DNA of 64,000 bases from Endozoicomonas gorgoniicola (GCF_025562715.2 NZ_JAPFCC010000001.1:682001-746000); one strand, 5' to 3'; positions 17,668-27,626 are shown, counted from the stretch's first letter. Numbers and translations are program-made. The notes: a model not told the origin generated them from the sequence alone.

Positions 17668-19483
17668 GGATAAACTCAACATATGATTTCTGTCGTAAAC
17701 TTCAGATTTGTTGAGAATTTGGGTTTGCGAGCCTTTCCCAAGCTGGCGAATTGACTCTGTGCCAACCAATAATCAGTGTCGTGCAATGTCAGCAGAAAGT
17801 TCAGTTCTCTTCCCCGCTGCCAAGATGGTTTCGTGCCCGGTAGCGGCAGGGAGGCGCGCCAGCCCGGAGTTCAGAATGTTTGGCAAGGTTCAAACAAGCT
17901 GGCCGTAGCTTCCGAGTGCTTACCGCTTGGCATGGCAGCACATGGTTTCTGTGCGCCTTGTTGGTGTTAGTCTGTGCCCGGCTGGCAAGCAAGCTCTGTG
18001 TTCGTGCAACGCCAGTAATGAATTTTCTGTTTCGGTGCTGTTGGCAGGTTCCGAGAAAAACTGTAAGCGGTTGGTGAACCCCATCTACCCCTATTTCCAC
18101 CAATCCGCTATTTTTAAATCATCCGGTGTGAGATTCATTGGTAACAGGTGCTCAACACTTGCCCCTTTAGGTAATTGCGGAACTCTGGACAGCACATAGC
18201 GGAACCAAGCATAAGGCTCCAGACCGTTGGCTTTGGCCGTTTCGATCAGGCTATACAGAACTGCGCTGGCATTGGCACCATTAACGCATTGGGCAAAGAG
18301 CCAGTTCTTGCGACCGATCACAAAGGGTTTTATCGCTCGCTCTGCGGCATTGTTGTCAATGTCCAGCAGTCCGCTATCAAGATAGCGCATCAGATAAGGC
18401 CACTGATTTTGCGCATAAGTAATGGCTTTGCCCAGCTTGTTTTTCGGGGCTATTTTCGGTTGCTGCCTGTCCAGCCATTTTTTCAGCTTATCCATAACCG
18501 GTCGGCTTTCCGATTGCCGGATCTGGAAGCGTTCTTCAACAGATTTGTCTTTGATCCTTCTCTCTATGGCGTAGAGCGTCTGGATCATGTTCAGCACCTG
18601 GGCCGGTTTGCTGATTTTAGTTTGCGGCCCACCCTTCTTTTTGGGGATAGCGTCCAGAGCTTCCTTGAATTTTCTGCGGGTGTGCGCAAGGCAGCCAACC
18701 AGCTCAATCTCTGGCTGCTTGCTGCTCAGGGTTTTATAGGCAGGCAAGCCGTCACACTGTAAATAGCCGCTAAAACCGGACAAAAACGCTTGTGGCCGTC
18801 CGTGATCCCTGCCTGACTGGTAGTTGTACAACACAACGGGAGAACCCAGCTGCCCTGTCGTACGATACAGCCACATGTAGGACTTGTTTTGCGGTGTACG
18901 ATCAGGTTCGTTCAATACCTGTAGTGGTGTTTCATCCGCCTGGATGCATGGCTGCTTAACCAGCATCTTCTGTAAAGTGTCGTACAGTGGCTGAAGTAAA
19001 ACCGACACCCTGATCATCCATTCAGACATTGACGCACGACGGATCTCTACGCCCATGCGCTTGAGGATAAACTCCTGACGGTACAGTGGCAGGGCGTCGC
19101 AGTATTTGCTGGTGATAATCCAGGCCAGCAGGCCGGGGGTAGCAATACTCTTGGGGATAGGCAGTTTCGGCATCGGCGCTGTCTTAACGCCAGACTCGCA
19201 CTCACAGCGGTACTTTAACCGCTGAAATTCAATGACTTTAACCTGGGCCGGAACAATGTCCAGCTTGCAGCTACTTTCGTGACCAAACGCCTGAAGCGCT
19301 TTGCCGCAGCAGTCGCATTGTTTTTCTTCTTCGGAGACATCCAGTGTTACAACATCACGGGGCAGGTCTTCAGATAATGTTTTTCTGACAGGCTTTTTCC
19401 GCTGGTGAGCCTCAATGGTTTGGGTTTCAGGCTCTTGCTCTTCTTCAGTGGCTTCTTCAGCCAGTTCTTCCGCTTCATTAAAG

Positions 19484-21217
19484 CCGTCATTCACCACCCT
19501 ATTCAGGAATAAATTTCTTGGTACGTTGAGCCCAAAATAAAAATGATCGTCGATTGCCTCTCCGATATTCCAACCATGTGTTTCTCCGTCCCGTTAACCG
19601 ACAGCACATGAATCCCATCAAAGCACAGGAAAACCCATCTGCCCGTTGGGTTCTGGGCTGGTTTCTTCTTCATGTCCGGGAACGTTCGGCTCTGCCTTTT
19701 CAGTTCATAGCGGATTCGATGCTGAATTGCAGCATAGACCATAAGGCAGAGTGTCATCACCATTAACAGGGCCTCAATACGCTCAGGTTTTTTGAGATAC
19801 AGTGAAGACACCAGAAAATCAGGGCTCTTCAGGAAGCGAAAACCTCTCTCAACCTGCTGCTGGGATTTATACGTCCTCAGTAGTTCGCCAGCGTCAAGCC
19901 GGGCTGTATCTGTATCGTTGGTTGCCAGAACAAAACAACCCAACGATGCTTCTGCATCACGACGAGTCTGTACAGCAACCGCGCAGGAGCCTGTCACATA
20001 ATATTCATAGTGGTCGGGAACTGTCCCATCAGCAGGACGGCCTTTGGTTTTATAGCAGGGACTCTCGATGATCTCAGGTTCAGCCTGGCAGTATACGGAC
20101 TGTTTTTGCCATAGCTTGAAAGCTTCCATGGCATCCGATTCGCAACAGAATGGCTTCTTGCCCAATTTCTCAAGTTCCTTGAATTCCTTCAGGGACTTTT
20201 TCTGCATACGCCTTGTCAGTGTCTTCTGTTCTGTTTTCTGGCTTTGATTATTTCGAAACAGTACCCAACGTTGTACGACACCTGCATAGTCAGACAGAGT
20301 TTCTACAGATTCGTAATGCTCAAACCCTTCAACCTCAACCATTGAGCGCAATGGCGCACTTTGAACCAGTTCTTTGGCTGCACCAATGTTGAGAGGAACT
20401 CTGGAGATAAACAACTGATCCTGCTGACTCAGTTCCTGAACGGTTTCAGCCACATACAATGCGGCATCACCGATGAAGTAACGGGCATTAAGTGCCGCTT
20501 TGAAGCTCTTTATATGCTCAGAAACCACTTGTTTGAAACTGGTCTTGTCCGTCACATTACCGCTGGCTGCTTTCATAAACATCGGAATGCCTGCCCGGTT
20601 TTCGGTCAGCAGGAGCAATATGGCCTGGTTCAGATCAGGACGATGATCTCGGCTGTAGCCCTTGCAAAGCCTGATGCAATTGAGGTCTTCGCCACTGACT
20701 TCCTCCTCGCTGTTATAACGGCCATCGACGTGAAATCCTGTGCCATCAAGGTTGAGTGCATCACATGGCAATTTGAGATGCGTAGCCACCTTGATAGCCA
20801 GCTCAAAATAGACTTTACTGACACCCAGTTCAAACAGTTCATCCAGTGTTCTTCCAAGAACTTTGTCGTTTATGTGCTCGGGCTCAATCCCCTCTCTGAT
20901 CAGTTTATCGAGGGGTTTATTGGAGAAGAACTGAGGGAACATGTGGAGAGACTGCCCCGTAAAGCCGAGGCCATTGATAATCATCGCGACAACGGCCTCA
21001 CCGTGGGAGATGTTCCATTCGTCAGATACTTTGGGCGCGCGCCTGTCGATATGGTCGGCAATGCCCAGCTCTTTGCACATTCCAGCCACTAGACCGAGAT
21101 GATCCATGACCTGAGAGCGGTATTGAATAGGAGGCATAACAAGGCTTCTTGATATTTGCTTATCTGATAATAGATAGCAGGTATTAGGAAAATGTCATGC
21201 TGGGTGGTGAATGTCGG
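19484..21217 (-). mobile_element. IS1634-family insertion nested in IS66 copy A
   Basis: A 1734-bp element with ends CCGTCATTCACCACCC and the complement of CCGACATTCACCACCC. It is flanked by a 6-bp duplication TTAAAG (19478-19483 and 21218-21223). Its single gene is intact. Confidence 0.9.
19503..21137 (-). CDS. IS1634-family transposase
   Basis: A 544-residue DDE transposase of full family length. Acidic residues are placed in ALNLDGTGFHVDG, YFIGDAALY and QQVERGFRFLKS; the last is the E-containing motif of the IS4/IS1634 clan. The RTYKSQQQVERGFRFLK block is characteristic of IS1634. ATG 21137 opens the reading frame close to the right end. The element may be active. Confidence 0.88.
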   Translation of the reverse strand: MPPIQYRSQVMDHLGLVAGMCKELGIADHIDRRAPKVSDEWNISHGEAVVAMIINGLGFTGQSLHMFPQFFSNKPLDKLIREGIEPEHINDKVLGRTLDELFELGVSKVYFELAIKVATHLKLPCDALNLDGTGFHVDGRYNSEEEVSGEDLNCIRLCKGYSRDHRPDLNQAILLLLTENRAGIPMFMKAASGNVTDKTSFKQVVSEHIKSFKAALNARYFIGDAALYVAETVQELSQQDQLFISRVPLNIGAAKELVQSAPLRSMVEVEGFEHYESVETLSDYAGVVQRWVLFRNNQSQKTEQKTLTRRMQKKSLKEFKELEKLGKKPFCCESDAMEAFKLWQKQSVYCQAEPEIIESPCYKTKGRPADGTVPDHYEYYVTGSCAVAVQTRRDAEASLGCFVLATNDTDTARLDAGELLRTYKSQQQVERGFRFLKSPDFLVSSLYLKKPERIEALLMVMTLCLMVYAAIQHRIRYELKRQSRTFPDMKKKPAQNPTGRWVFLCFDGIHVLSVNGTEKHMVGISERQSTIIFILGSTYQEIYS

Positions 21218-21361
21218 TTAAAGAGCAGTCCCTGATCTTCAAAACGTTCGCTGGAGGAACCAAATTTCTTATGCTGATATAACCGGAACTGTTCTTCATA
21301 CCACGCCAGTTTCGTCTTCAGCTGGATAATTTCGTAAGCGGTTGGGGAACTCCATCTACCC

Positions 21362-22915
21362 CTATTTCCACCAATCCGCTATTTTTAAATCATCCTGTGT
21401 GAGCTTCATAGGCAACAGGTGTTCGACACTGCTGCCTTTGGATAGCTGAGGTAATTTAGACAGTACGTAGCGGAACCATGCATAAGGCTCCAGACCGTTG
21501 GCTTTGGCCGTTTCGATCAGGCTGTACAACACTGCGCTGGCTTTGGCTCCATCTACGCATTGGGCGAAGAGCCAGTTTTTGCGACCGATCACAAAGGGTT
21601 TTATCGCTCGCTCTGCGGCATTGTTGTCGATATCCAGTAGCCCGCTATCGAGGTAGCGCATCAGATAAGGCCACTGATTTTGCGCATAAGTAATGGCTTT
21701 GCCCAGCTTGTTTTTCGGGGCTATTTTCGGTTGCTGCCTGTCCAGCCATTTTTTCAGCTTATCCATAACCGGTCGGCTTTCCGATTGCCGGATCTGGAAG
21801 CGTTCTTCAACAGATTTGTCTTTGATCCTTCGCTCTATGGCGTAGAGCGTCTGGATCATGTTCAGCACCTGGGCCGGTTTGCTGATTTTAGTTTGCGGCC
21901 CACCCTTCTTTTTGGGGATGGCGTCCAGAGCTTCCTTGAATTTTCTGCGGGCGTGCGCCAGGCAGCCAACCAGTTTAATCTCCGGCTGCTTGCTGCTCAG
22001 GGTTTTATAGGCAGGTAAGCCGTCACACTGTAAATAGCCGCTAAAACCTGACAAAAACGCTTGTGGCCGTCCGTGATCCCGACCTGACTGGTAGTTGTAC
22101 AACACAACGGGAGAGCCCAGCTGTCCTGTCGTACGATACAGCCACATGTAGGACTTGTTTTGCGGTGTACGATCAGGTTCGTTCAATACCTGTAGTGGTG
22201 TTTCATCCGCCTGGATGCATGGCTGCTTAACCAGCATCTTCTGTAAAGTGTCGTACAGTGGCTGAAGTAAAACCGACACCCTGATCATCCATTCAGCCAT
22301 GGACGCACGACGGATTTCTACGCCCATGCGCTTGAGGATAAACTCCTGACGGTACAGTGGCAGGGCGTCACAGTATTTACTGGTGATAATCCAGGCCAGC
22401 AGGCCGGGGGTGGCAATACTCTTGGGGATAGGCAGTTTCGGCATCGGCGCAGTCTTGACGCCAGACTCGCACTCACAGCGATACTTTAACCGCTGAAATT
22501 CAATGACTTTAACCTGGGCCGGAACAATATCCAGCTTGCAGCTGCTTTCGTGACCAAACGCCTGAAGCTCTTTGCCACAGCAGTCGCATTGTTTTTCTTC
22601 TTCGGAGACATCCAGCGTTACAACATCACGGGGCAGGTCTTCAGATAATGTTTTTCTGACAGGCTTTTTCCGCTGGTGAGCCTCAATGGTTTGGGTTTCA
22701 GGCTCTTGCTCTTCTTCAGTGGCTTCTTCAGCCAGTTCTTCCGCTTCATTAAAGAGCAGTCCCTGATCTTCAAAACGTTCGCTGGAGGAACCAAATTTCT
22801 TATGCTGATATAACCGGAACTGTTCTTCATACCACGCCAGTTTCGTCTTCAGCTGGATAATTTCCAACTGAAGCGATTCAAAGGTCGGGCTGTCTGGCGT
22901 AGTGATCGTATTCAT
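21362..22915 (-). CDS. tnpC: IS66 transposase TnpC, copy B
   Basis: A 517-residue IS66 transposase, the catalytic subunit. An N-terminal coiled coil (about 8-45, LEIIQLKTKLAWYEEQ) is followed by a zinc-binding CDCCGKE near 125, the DDE core with QADETPLQV, CDGLPAYK and DNNAAERAIKPFVIGRKNW, and a C-terminal domain ending LKIADWWK. It lies downstream of tnpA and tnpB on the same strand. All three are needed for IS66 transposition. Confidence 0.92.
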   Translation of the reverse strand: MNTITTPDSPTFESLQLEIIQLKTKLAWYEEQFRLYQHKKFGSSSERFEDQGLLFNEAEELAEEATEEEQEPETQTIEAHQRKKPVRKTLSEDLPRDVVTLDVSEEEKQCDCCGKELQAFGHESSCKLDIVPAQVKVIEFQRLKYRCECESGVKTAPMPKLPIPKSIATPGLLAWIITSKYCDALPLYRQEFILKRMGVEIRRASMAEWMIRVSVLLQPLYDTLQKMLVKQPCIQADETPLQVLNEPDRTPQNKSYMWLYRTTGQLGSPVVLYNYQSGRDHGRPQAFLSGFSGYLQCDGLPAYKTLSSKQPEIKLVGCLAHARRKFKEALDAIPKKKGGPQTKISKPAQVLNMIQTLYAIERRIKDKSVEERFQIRQSESRPVMDKLKKWLDRQQPKIAPKNKLGKAITYAQNQWPYLMRYLDSGLLDIDNNAAERAIKPFVIGRKNWLFAQCVDGAKASAVLYSLIETAKANGLEPYAWFRYVLSKLPQLSKGSSVEHLLPMKLTQDDLKIADWWK

Positions 22916-22971
22916 GTCGTTTATTATCCGACAGGCGCCCTGTAGTTTGCATTGAAGCAGGTCATGGAAAT

Positions 22972-23331
22972 TCAGGCGGCAGGCTGGTAGTGCAGAGGTT
23001 GATGGGCTTTTTTCTGCTCTACCGGCAACCCGTCCAAGAGCCAGTTCAGTTCTCGGCGTGTTAATGCGATGGCCTGATCCGGAGCGTCCTGACGAGGCCA
23101 GTTAAAACAGCCCTTTTCCAGGCGGCGATAGTAGAGCCAGAAGCCGTTGGTTTGCCAGTGCAGAATCTTGAGCTTATTGCGCCCCCGGTTGCAGAAGACA
23201 AACAGGCTTTCGGAAAATGGATCCAGTTCCAGCACTTCACTGACGATGAGGGACAGGCCGTCAATGGACTTGCGCATATCCGTCACGCCGGGTACCAGGT
23301 AAACGCTGAGAGATGAGGATGCACCAATCAT
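22972..23331 (-). CDS. tnpB: IS66 accessory protein TnpB, copy B
   Basis: A 119-residue protein of the IS66 Orf2 family. It has the hallmark VYLVPGVTDMRKSIDGLS near the start, then LFVFCNRGRNKLKILHW and FWLYYRRLEKG. Its biochemical role is unclear, but it is required for transposition. The start overlaps the tnpA stop by 4 bases (translational coupling). Confidence 0.93.
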   Translation of the reverse strand: MIGASSSLSVYLVPGVTDMRKSIDGLSLIVSEVLELDPFSESLFVFCNRGRNKLKILHWQTNGFWLYYRRLEKGCFNWPRQDAPDQAIALTRRELNWLLDGLPVEQKKAHQPLHYQPAA

Positions 23332-23675
23332 GCGACCTCCAGAAGGTTGAGAACCTGCTTTAAAGCACCCGGGTCAAACCCGGCGGCCAGCTCAACCCGG
23401 AAGCCCCCGGGGCTGATAAGGGAGATACCTGTTTCGGTTGTTTCTGCGGGTGTCTGTTTTTTGCTGACTGGTTCTTCTGCAATAGAAACAGGAATCAGGG
23501 GTTGTGAATCCTGAACTGGCTCAATGACAGCCTGGTTGAAGTGACGTCGCTTGTGATAGCCGAACGTTTTGACCGAAAGCTGATGCTTCCGGGCGTATTC
23601 CGTCTGGGACAGGCCGCTTTTATTCCAGGCGTGGATGTGGTTTTTCCAGAAATCGTTGGTGCGATAGGTTGTCAT
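23328..23675 (-). CDS. tnpA: IS66 accessory protein TnpA, copy B
   Basis: A 115-residue protein with an N-terminal helix-turn-helix (WNKSGLSQTEYARKHQLSVKTFGYHKRR), typical of IS66 Orf1 and presumably binding the IS ends. First gene of the tnpA-tnpB-tnpC operon; ATG 23675 follows AGGAAGCAG. Confidence 0.92.
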   Translation of the reverse strand: MTTYRTNDFWKNHIHAWNKSGLSQTEYARKHQLSVKTFGYHKRRHFNQAVIEPVQDSQPLIPVSIAEEPVSKKQTPAETTETGISLISPGGFRVELAAGFDPGALKQVLNLLEVA

Positions 23676-23869
23676 GACTGCTTCCTACAGTTTGGAAGCA
23701 TTAGTGTTCAGGATTTTAAAGCAGTCTGGTAGATGGAGTTAGCCTGACGCTTACATAATTTCCAACTGAAGCGATTCAAAGGTCGGGCTGTCTGGCGTAG
23801 TGATCGTATTCATGTCGTTTATTATCCGACAAGTGCCCTGTAGTTTGCATTGAAGCAGGTCATGGAAAT

Positions 23870-24229
23870 TCAGGCGGCAGGCTGGTAGTGCAGAGGTTGA
23901 TGGGCTTTTTTCTGCTCTACCGGCAACCCGTCCAGAAGCCAGTTTAGTTCACGGCGGGTTAATGCGATGGCCTGATCCGGAGCGTCCTGACGAGGCCAGT
24001 TAAAACAGCCCTTTTCCAGGCGGCGATAGTAGAGCCAGAAGCCGTTGGTTTGCCAGTGCAGAATCTTGAGCTTGTTCCGTCCCCGGTTGCAGAAGACAAA
24101 CAGGCTTTCGGAAAATGGATCCAGTTCCAGCACTTCACTGACGATGAGGGACAGGCCGTCAATGGACTTGCGCATATCCGTCACGCCGGGTACCAGGTAA
24201 ACGCTGAGAGATGAGGATGCACCAATCAT
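23870..24229 (-). CDS. tnpB: IS66 accessory protein TnpB, copy A
   Basis: 119 residues, identical in protein sequence to the TnpB of copies B and C. It is still intact although the tnpC of this copy is broken. It overlaps tnpA by 4 bases. Confidence 0.92.
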   Translation of the reverse strand: MIGASSSLSVYLVPGVTDMRKSIDGLSLIVSEVLELDPFSESLFVFCNRGRNKLKILHWQTNGFWLYYRRLEKGCFNWPRQDAPDQAIALTRRELNWLLDGLPVEQKKAHQPLHYQPAA

Positions 24230-24573
24230 GCGACCTCCAGAAGGTTGAGAACCTGCTTTAAAGCACCCGGGTCAAACCCGGCGGCCAGCTCAACCCGGAA
24301 GCCCCCGGGGCTGATAAGGGAGATACCTGTTTCGGTTGTTTCTGCGGGTGTCTGTTTTTTGCTGACTGGTTCTTCTGCAATAGAAACAGGAATCAGGGGT
24401 TGTGAATCCTGAACTGGCTCAATGACAGCCTGGTTGAAGTGACGTCGCTTGTGATAGCCGAACGTTTTGACCGAAAGCTGATGCTTCCGGGCGTATTCCG
24501 TCTGGGACAGGCCGCTTTTATTCCAGGCGTGGATGTGGTTTTTCCAGAAATCGTTGGTGCGATAGGTTGTCAT
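24226..24573 (-). CDS. tnpA: IS66 accessory protein TnpA, copy A
   Basis: 115 residues, identical in protein sequence to the other two TnpA copies, with the N-terminal helix-turn-helix intact. It lies at the promoter end of IS66 copy A. Confidence 0.92.
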   Translation of the reverse strand: MTTYRTNDFWKNHIHAWNKSGLSQTEYARKHQLSVKTFGYHKRRHFNQAVIEPVQDSQPLIPVSIAEEPVSKKQTPAETTETGISLISPGGFRVELAAGFDPGALKQVLNLLEVA

Positions 24574-24723
24574 GGCTGCTTCCTATAGTTTGGAAGCATG
24601 AGTGTTCAGGATTTTAAAACAGGCTGGTAGATGGAGTTAGCCTGACGCTTACGAAAAACTCAACAGGTTTCGCAACGGTGGCAAAGTTCTTGCCCAGCAA
24701 CAGAATCCGAGTAAAGCAAATCC

Positions 24724-24800
24724 GCATAACAAATGGTTGCAGTTCGTTCGCTTCGCTCACCCGACGTGCCTTCGGCACGCGGCTGAACCAGGCGTTAGCT
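24724..24800 (+). other. attC site h (plus polarity)
   Basis: R'' GCATAAC, the same arms and hairpin as sites f and g, but R' reads GTTAGCT. It closes the third 535-bp unit after the IS66 interruption. Confidence 0.85.
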
Positions 24801-25118
24801 GTAGCCAGAGTACAGTGAATGGTTTTCATCCGTTTCAGTGTTCTTGTCGTCAAGTTTTTTTGGTTCTGAGTTGCTTTCAGCAAAGCAGAAAAACTCAGCA
24901 AGTCAAGTTCAGTACAAGCTGGCGAGAGAGGACGGTGCATTTTCCAGCGTGCAATGCCGACCATCGAATCAAGAGTTTTTGGCTCATTCCATTCGCATCA
25001 CCTCCTGAGTTTGTGGTCGGCAAGCGGGTTCAGTGTTTTGTAAGCGTCAGGCTAACTCCATCTACCAGACTGCTTTAAAATCCTGAACACTAATGCTTCC
25101 AAACTGTAGGAAGCAGTC

Positions 25119-25466
25119 ATGACAACCTATCGCACCAACGATTTCTGGAAAAACCACATCCACGCCTGGAATAAAAGCGGCCTGTCCCAGACGGAATACG
25201 CCCGGAAGCATCAGCTTTCGGTCAAAACGTTCGGCTATCACAAGCGACGTCACTTCAACCAGGCTGTCATTGAGCCAGTTCAGGATTCACAACCCCTGAT
25301 TCCTGTTTCTATTGCAGAAGAACCAGTCAGCAAAAAACAGACACCCGCAGAAACAACCGAAACAGGTATCTCCCTTATCAGCCCCGGGGGCTTCCGGGTT
25401 GAGCTGGCCGCCGGGTTTGACCCGGGTGCTTTAAAGCAGGTTCTCAACCTTCTGGAGGTCGCATGA
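25119..25466 (+). CDS. tnpA: IS66 accessory protein TnpA, copy C
   Basis: 115 residues with the helix-turn-helix SQTEYARKHQLSVKTFGYH near residues 22-40. ATG 25119 follows AGGAAGCAGTC. Its stop overlaps the tnpB start by 4 bases. Protein identical to copies A and B. Confidence 0.92.
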   Translation: MTTYRTNDFWKNHIHAWNKSGLSQTEYARKHQLSVKTFGYHKRRHFNQAVIEPVQDSQPLIPVSIAEEPVSKKQTPAETTETGISLISPGGFRVELAAGFDPGALKQVLNLLEVA

Positions 25467-25822
25467 TTGGTGCATCCTCATCTCTCAGCGTTTACCTGGT
25501 ACCCGGCGTGACGGATATGCGCAAGTCCATTGACGGCCTGTCCCTCATCGTCAGTGAAGTGCTGGAACTGGATCCATTTTCCGAAAGCCTGTTTGTCTTC
25601 TGCAACCGGGGACGGAACAAGCTCAAGATTCTGCACTGGCAAACCAACGGCTTCTGGCTCTACTATCGCCGCCTGGAAAAGGGCTGTTTTAACTGGCCTC
25701 GTCAGGACGCTCCGGATCAGGCCATCGCATTAACACGCCGAGAACTGAACTGGCTCTTGGACGGGTTGCCGGTAGAGCAGAAAAAAGCCCATCAACCTCT
25801 GCACTACCAGCCTGCCGCCTGA
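25463..25822 (+). CDS. tnpB: IS66 accessory protein TnpB, copy C
   Basis: 119 residues with the IS66 Orf2 signature PGVTDMRKSIDGL and the FVFCNRGRNKLKIL block. It lies between tnpA (overlapping) and tnpC (56 bases apart). Its DNA matches copy A (GACGGAACAAG) rather than copy B at a distinctive spot near 25612. Confidence 0.93.
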   Translation: MIGASSSLSVYLVPGVTDMRKSIDGLSLIVSEVLELDPFSESLFVFCNRGRNKLKILHWQTNGFWLYYRRLEKGCFNWPRQDAPDQAIALTRRELNWLLDGLPVEQKKAHQPLHYQPAA

Positions 25823-25878
25823 ATTTCCATGACCTGCTTCAATGCAAACTACAGGGCGCCTGTCGGATAATAAACGAC

Positions 25879-27432
25879 ATGAATACGATCACTACGCCAG
25901 ACAGCCCGACCTTTGAATCGCTTCAGTTGGAAATTATCCAGCTGAAGACGAAACTGGCGTGGTATGAAGAACAGTTCCGGTTATATCAGCATAAGAAATT
26001 TGGTTCCTCCAGCGAACGTTTTGAAGATCAGGGACTGCTCTTTAATGAAGCGGAAGAACTGGCTGAAGAAGCCACTGAAGAAGAGCAAGAGCCTGAAACC
26101 CAAACCATTGAGGCTCACCAGCGGAAAAAGCCTGTCAGAAAAACATTATCTGAAGACCTGCCCCGTGATGTTGTAACGCTGGATGTCTCCGAAGAAGAAA
26201 AACAATGCGACTGCTGTGGCAAAGAGCTTCAGGCGTTTGGTCACGAAAGCAGCTGCAAGCTGGATATTGTTCCGGCCCAGGTTAAAGTCATTGAATTTCA
26301 GCGGTTAAAGTATCGCTGTGAGTGCGAGTCTGGCGTCAAGACTGCGCCGATGCCGAAACTGCCTATCCCCAAGAGTATTGCCACCCCCGGCCTGCTGGCC
26401 TGGATTATCACCAGTAAATACTGTGACGCCCTGCCACTGTACCGTCAGGAGTTTATCCTCAAGCGCATGGGCGTAGAAATCCGTCGTGCGTCCATGGCTG
26501 AATGGATGATCAGGGTGTCGGTTTTACTTCAGCCACTGTACGACACTTTACAGAAGATGCTGGTTAAGCAGCCATGCATCCAGGCGGATGAAACACCACT
26601 ACAGGTATTGAACGAACCTGATCGTACACCGCAAAACAAGTCCTACATGTGGCTGTATCGTACGACAGGACAGCTGGGCTCTCCCGTTGTGTTGTACAAC
26701 TACCAGTCAGGTCGGGATCACGGACGGCCACAAGCGTTTTTGTCAGGTTTTAGCGGCTATTTACAGTGTGACGGCTTACCTGCCTATAAAACCCTGAGCA
26801 GCAAGCAGCCGGAGATTAAACTGGTTGGCTGCCTGGCGCACGCCCGCAGAAAATTCAAGGAAGCTCTGGACGCCATCCCCAAAAAGAAGGGTGAGCCGCA
26901 AACTAAAATCAGCAAACCGGCCCAGGTGCTGAACATGATCCAGACGCTCTACGCCATAGAGCGAAGGATCAAAGACAAATCTGTTGAAGAACGCTTCCAG
27001 ATCCGGCAATCGGAAAGCCGACCGGTTATGGATAAGCTGAAAAAATGGCTGGACAGGCAGCAACCGAAAATAGCCCCGAAAAACAAGCTGGGCAAAGCCA
27101 TTACTTATGCGCAAAATCAGTGGCCTTATCTGATGCGCTACCTCGATAGCGGGCTACTGGATATCGACAACAATGCCGCAGAGCGAGCGATAAAACCCTT
27201 TGTGATCGGTCGCAAAAACTGGCTCTTCGCCCAATGCGTAGATGGAGCCAAAGCCAGCGCAGTGTTGTACAGCCTGATCGAAACGGCCAAAGCCAACGGT
27301 CTGGAGCCTTATGCATGGTTCCGCTACGTACTGTCTAAATTACCTCAGCTATCCAAAGGCAGCAGTGTCGAACACCTGTTGCCTATGAAGCTCACACAGG
27401 ATGATTTAAAAATAGCGGATTGGTGGAAATAG
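25879..27432 (+). CDS. tnpC: IS66 transposase TnpC, copy C
   Basis: 517 residues, differing from copy B at a single visible residue (KKGEPQ for KKGGPQ). It has the coiled-coil N-terminus, the CDCCGK zinc ribbon, the DDE core with QADETPLQ and NNAAERAIKPF, and the C-terminal LKIADWWK. It appears functional. Confidence 0.92.
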   Translation: MNTITTPDSPTFESLQLEIIQLKTKLAWYEEQFRLYQHKKFGSSSERFEDQGLLFNEAEELAEEATEEEQEPETQTIEAHQRKKPVRKTLSEDLPRDVVTLDVSEEEKQCDCCGKELQAFGHESSCKLDIVPAQVKVIEFQRLKYRCECESGVKTAPMPKLPIPKSIATPGLLAWIITSKYCDALPLYRQEFILKRMGVEIRRASMAEWMIRVSVLLQPLYDTLQKMLVKQPCIQADETPLQVLNEPDRTPQNKSYMWLYRTTGQLGSPVVLYNYQSGRDHGRPQAFLSGFSGYLQCDGLPAYKTLSSKQPEIKLVGCLAHARRKFKEALDAIPKKKGEPQTKISKPAQVLNMIQTLYAIERRIKDKSVEERFQIRQSESRPVMDKLKKWLDRQQPKIAPKNKLGKAITYAQNQWPYLMRYLDSGLLDIDNNAAERAIKPFVIGRKNWLFAQCVDGAKASAVLYSLIETAKANGLEPYAWFRYVLSKLPQLSKGSSVEHLLPMKLTQDDLKIADWWK

Positions 27433-27626
27433 GGGTAGATGGAGTTCCCCAACCGCTTACAGTGTTTTTTTCCCTCGTGCAACGCCAGCGCAAACACCAG
27501 AGTCTGTCTCTGGGGCAAAAAATCTCTGGTTTATTCTGCTTCTCAACCTTTTGACTCTGTGCCAGTGGCCAGTTCAGCGAAAAAAATGTTGGGCAAAAAT
27601 GATCAAGTTCATTCTTTAAACGCTAC

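Larger units (their letters stand above)
16592..18062 (+). repeat. Three tandem copies of a 535-bp cassette without a clear gene
   Basis: Units are 16592-17126, 17127-17661 and 17662-18062. The third unit is completed at 24661-24794 after the IS66 insertion, giving 401+134=535 bp. Units 1 and 2 are nearly identical and unit 3 slightly diverged. Each ends in attC. A 166-codon frame crosses the whole unit including attC, but its Cys/Ser/Arg-rich content and read-through of the recombination site argue against a real protein. A 78-codon frame at 16810 holds a short hydrophobic stretch. I cannot assign a function. Confidence 0.85.
21334..23754 (-). mobile_element. IS66-family element B (complete, nested in copy A)
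   Basis: 2421 bp, ends GTAAGCG, flanked by the 8-bp duplication ATAATTTC (21326-21333 and 23755-23762). It holds tnpA, tnpB and tnpC, all intact. It inserted into the tnpC of a sister copy in the same orientation. Confidence 0.93.
18091..23813 (-). pseudogene. IS66 TnpC transposase of copy A, broken by two insertions
   Basis: The gene starts at ATG 23813, continues at 21224-21333 and ends at 18091-19483. The gaps are IS66 copy B and IS1634. The last piece now forms an open frame of 468 codons whose first residues (MVNDG) come from IS1634 sequence. It keeps the zinc-ribbon CDCCGK and the catalytic core (QADETPLQ and DNNAAERAIKPF), but the N-terminal leucine-zipper-like part is detached. Not expected to work. 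Confidence 0.88.
18063..24652 (-). mobile_element. IS66-family element A, carrying two nested insertions
   Basis: It begins GTAAGCGGTTGG and ends with the complement of GTAAGCGTCAGG, flanked by the 8-bp duplication GAAAAACT (18055-18062 and 24653-24660), as expected for IS66. Subtracting the nested IS1634 (1734+6) and IS66 copy B (2421+8) from 6590 bp leaves 2421 bp, exactly the length of copies B and C. It interrupts the third 535-bp cassette. Confidence 0.93.
25040..27460 (+). mobile_element. IS66-family element C (complete)
   Basis: Exactly 2421 bp, opposite in orientation to copies A and B. It starts GTAAGCGTCAGG, ends CCGCTTAC, and is flanked by the 8-bp duplication AGTGTTTT (25032-25039 and 27461-27468). 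All three genes are intact. Confidence 0.94.

Noticed and set aside
20361..21092. 243-codon plus-strand frame opposite the IS1634 transposase
   Set aside because: Antisense shadow of an intact transposase with clear DDE motifs.
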